Shown one piece after another: positions 27,953 to 30,136 of a stretch of DNA of 30,136 nt. Every line of letters starts with the position of its first letter. The first letter of the stretch is position 1. The notes under the pieces were generated by a model that was given only the letters and a program-made list of their open reading frames with translations, searched no databases and was not told the DNA's origin. The position numbers were made by a program, and so were the translations under genes. The DNA is from Chara braunii. Its lineage: Eukaryota; Streptophyta; Charophyceae; Charales; Characeae. The stretch lies in the NCBI GenBank assembly GCA_003427395.1, contig BFEA01000174.1, forward strand, positions 380,476 to 410,611. Direction: 5' to 3'.

Positions 27953-29085
27953 CTGAGCCCATTCTAGGTGCGTGGGCTCAGTGCTATGTTTCTTCTTTGT
28001 ATGTTGGGTTGTGTGCTTGGTTTTCAGAGGCTGGGCCGCTCTATAAGTTGGACGGTCCGGTCGCATGTTTTTCTTGGGGTTTCTAAACGGAGGATGGGAC
28101 CCATAAGTTGGGTACTCTGAATCCTTGTTTTCTTCGTTGTTGAACAAAGTTAGGCACAACATTCTAAGTGTGTGTGTCTAGTTCTAAGTTTATTTCTGAG
28201 GTGGGCACAGACAAAGGCTAGTCACACCATAAGTTGGTGTGGTTAAGTCATGAGCCGTAAACATAAGTGGATCCAAAGTATAAAATTTGATATATTTATT
28301 TATGTATTATTATGTATTATATCATTGGTAGGCTAAGCGCCATAAGTTAGGAGATTTTGCCATATAAGCCCGTAGAAGACAAAAGCAGAAAATAAATAAG
28401 ATTCATAGTATAAAATTGAGAGGTAACCTGGACAGGCTGGATTCATCCATAAGTTCGGTAGTCCGGTCCTACGCCCATAATAACACAAGATGCATAAAGA
28501 TAATATAAACTGGTTATTTTTAAACATACTCAAGGCTTGGTTGGGGATCTGCATAAGTTGGAGTGACTGGACCATGTGTCTAAAGACAGAAAGAAGGTGC
28601 GACCTTACTTGTTAAATGTATTTGTGTTGCTGAAGCTGAGTGAACCCATAAGTTGAGGGTTGTTCAATTATACGTGCTTGCTATTTATTTCAAGCAGGCT
28701 GGACTACCCATAAGTTGGGTAGCCTAGTCTTATATTGTATGTCATTGTTTGGGATGGCTAGCCACAACATAAGTTGGTGTGTTATAGTCATATGCCTTTT
28801 GTCGTTTGTTCAGGCAAAAGTTGGACCTCCTCATAAGTTGAGGCGGCCAGGTAATTGCGTATGTCGAATGTTTAGGCAAACCGACCTCACCATAAGTTTG
28901 TGCGGTCTGGTCTTACACCTTATGTCACTTGTTTAGGCAGAAGTTAGTCACACCATAAGTTGGTGTGACTTAGTCGTATGTCTTATGTATATCTGTTTTA
29001 CCAGGCTAGGGCACCAAAAGTTGGTGCCGCCTAGCCATATAACTTGGGCAGGTCAATCACACCCATAAGTTGGGTTGTCTGATCT
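27953..29085. repeat. Array of hairpin units with conserved ATAAGTT loop
   Basis: The 7-base loop ATAAGTT starts at 28043, 28103, 28229, 28342, 28449, 28553, 28648, 28710, 28769, 28833, 28892, 28955 and 29065. An AAAAGTT variant is at 29016, and diverged relatives are at about 27961 and 28161. The bases on each side are complementary but differ between units: CTACCC/GGGTAG, GTCACACC/GGTGTGAC, GGCACC/GGTGCC, GAACCC/GGGTT. The last seven lie 49-64 bp apart with partly repeated linkers (GTTTAGGCA, CTTATGT). No open reading frame or known element is recognised in the array. Confidence 0.85.
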
Positions 29086-29347
29086 TATGCATTATATAAG
29101 GAAGGGTAAAAGGGTAATAATGTGAGACTGAAACTAACTATGTGATCAGGAAAGGAACCTGAGGGTTGGCGACAGATGTTATTGTGCTCACTTGTGTGTG
29201 TGTTTTGGGGTATTTTTTTGGGATATTATTTTGATAGCTTAGTAGCTATAGAAGATCGTTGAGTGTTGGAGCTATAGGCAGGTAAGATAGATGATCGGAG
29301 GGAAGCTTGGGATAAGATAGGACTGACTTTACTAGAAGTTAGTGACT
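29086..29347. other. No recognisable gene
   Basis: Plain AT-leaning sequence directly after the hairpin array, with no repeats or coding motifs that I can see. Confidence 0.45.
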
Positions 29348-29421
29348 AGTTCTAGCTCACGATGCAATCTTCAAAGAAGGATCGTGTAGACTATCTCCAG
29401 TTCTAGCTCACGATGCAATCT
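29348..29421. repeat. 51-bp spaced direct repeat
   Basis: AGTTCTAGCTCACGATGCAA followed by TCT occurs at 29348-29370 and at 29399-29421. The sequence between contains a GATCGTG/CACGATG complement. Confidence 0.85.
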
Positions 29422-29517
29422 CATAGATGTCAAGTGAGTGTCAGAAATTAGTCCCACGTATAGCTGTACTTTGCTTTTGCATTTTTCAGCTTTGTATAAA
29501 CCTTGGCAGCCTCCTTC

Positions 29518-29740
29518 TCCTACAGGAAGCACTGCCGAAAATTTTACAAATCTGAAAGAGTTGGTCATTTTTTGGCTCGCAAAAATTTTGAAAAGGCACT
29601 TTTCCTACTGGAAGCGCTGCCTATGAAATTTGGACAGTTAGATTATTTTCTGCTAGGAGAAATTTGCCAATCCACCTTGTTTATGGGAAATGTTGTCGAA
29701 ATTTTCAATAACTTCTGGTACCAATTACAGGAAGGTGAGA
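29518..29740. repeat. Diverged GGAAG(C/T)-CTGCCGAAAATTTT motif, three copies
   Basis: GGAAGCACTGCCGAAAATTTT (29526), GGAAGCGCTGCCTATGAAATTT (about 29611) and GGAAATGTTGTCGAAATTTTC (about 29686) share a core with the four hairpin motifs at 16685-17046. The open frame 29503-29934 across it shows no known domain. Confidence 0.55.
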
Positions 29741-29788
29741 GAAAAGTTAAACCACCAGTGCTTGGCCCATACATCGGCCGCGGGCCCT

Positions 29789-29802
29789 TAGCGTTAACGC
29801 TA
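29789..29802. repeat. 14-bp perfect palindrome TAGCGTTAACGCTA
   Basis: Self-complementary site in a GC-rich patch (ATCGGCCGCGGGCCC just before it). Confidence 0.8.
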
Positions 29803-30002
29803 CGCGTTTCCGGCGCCTCGGCAAAGGCTTGGCATGGCAATGGGGGAGGGAGCTGGTGGCCCCATGGAAACGGGGCAAAAGGACTACACGATGTCCTCGT
29901 GGTGTGCTATGTGGAAACGCGCGGACAGTGGTAGCAAGGAGGCAAAAAAACAAAAAAGAAAACGGACGAGGAAAAAATAAAGATAGATGGTTGATTTCCT
30001 TT

Positions 30003-30136
30003 CTTTTCTTTTTTTTTTTTGGGGGGGGGGGAGAAATGTATCTGGCTTCACTTCTGCATGAAGTTATATGAATCTTAGGGCAATCACGTTCAGATGCTGG
30101 TTTCCCGTTTCCCCCTTCTCGTTTTTTTTTTTTTTT
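30003..30136. other. Homopolymer-rich right end
   Basis: A long T run followed by G11 (about 30021-30031), then a terminal T run reaching the window edge (about 30122-30136). No gene. The terminal run may mark a contig end or an antisense poly(A). Confidence 0.7.

Noticed and set aside
28333-28575. 80-codon minus-strand open frame with hydrophobic residues
   Set aside because: It lies across the hairpin array in AT-rich sequence and shows no family resemblance.
27953-29085. CRISPR-like array
   Set aside because: The constant part is only about 7-9 bases, spacing is irregular and the genome is eukaryotic. The hairpin arms vary between units, unlike CRISPR repeats.
29503-29934. 143-codon open frame
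   Set aside because: It overlaps diverged repeat copies and a GC-rich palindromic patch, and no recognisable domain is visible.

Overview
This is a repeat-dense, gene-poor piece of a eukaryotic nuclear genome. It holds retroelement and DNA-transposon relics, tRNA-like and U6-like Pol III sequences, microsatellites, satellites and plant-telomere-like AAACCCTAA words. There are no operons, bacterial genes or intact host genes. The Ty3/gypsy Gag sequences (starts at 5019 and 17483), a chromodomain integrase and scattered single N bases fit a streptophyte draft assembly. The protein style recalls the retroelements of the charophyte alga Chara braunii. That assignment is a recollection of family style, not a search result.

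Layout. 1-46 is an (AG)n tract. 491-1868 is a decayed pogo/Tigger-type DDE transposase. 2.3-3.0 kb holds short tandem repeats and a GC-rich palindrome. 3.3-5.0 kb is an unassigned, organelle-spacer-like stretch. 5019-8628 is a first Ty3/gypsy element (gag, protease, RT, start of RNase H) full of stops and frameshifts. It ends at a 65-bp segment that is an exact inverted copy of 4111-4175, and a piece of a different Ty3 RT follows at once. 8.9-10.05 kb holds a hairpin and a 271-bp tandem repeat. 10.2-10.75 kb has two tRNA-related SINE-like units followed by a U6 snRNA-like sequence. 11.3-13.6 kb has a (CA)n tract, a dispersed 45-bp motif and a 107-bp satellite, into which a Nextera adapter has been assembled (12711-12736).

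14818-26672 can be read as one large nested Ty3 chromovirus. It would comprise an LTR-like sequence with an initiator-Met-type primer binding site (15440-15450), a long pyrimidine-rich leader, gag (17483), protease, RT/RNase H, integrase and chromodomain (to 23805), then an LTR-like fragment at 26317-26672. It is broken by a 473-bp foldback element with an 11-bp target duplication inside RNase H (21454-21926). A TGT...ACA solo-LTR-like insertion (24630-26006) also sits in a tandem repeat whose other copy preserves the empty site. None of these polyproteins looks functional.

The most original signal is at 28.0-29.1 kb. It is an array of at least 14 hairpin-forming units with a near-constant loop (ATAAGTT) and arms that vary while staying mostly complementary. 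The last part has a spacing near 60 bp. No feature type I know explains it.
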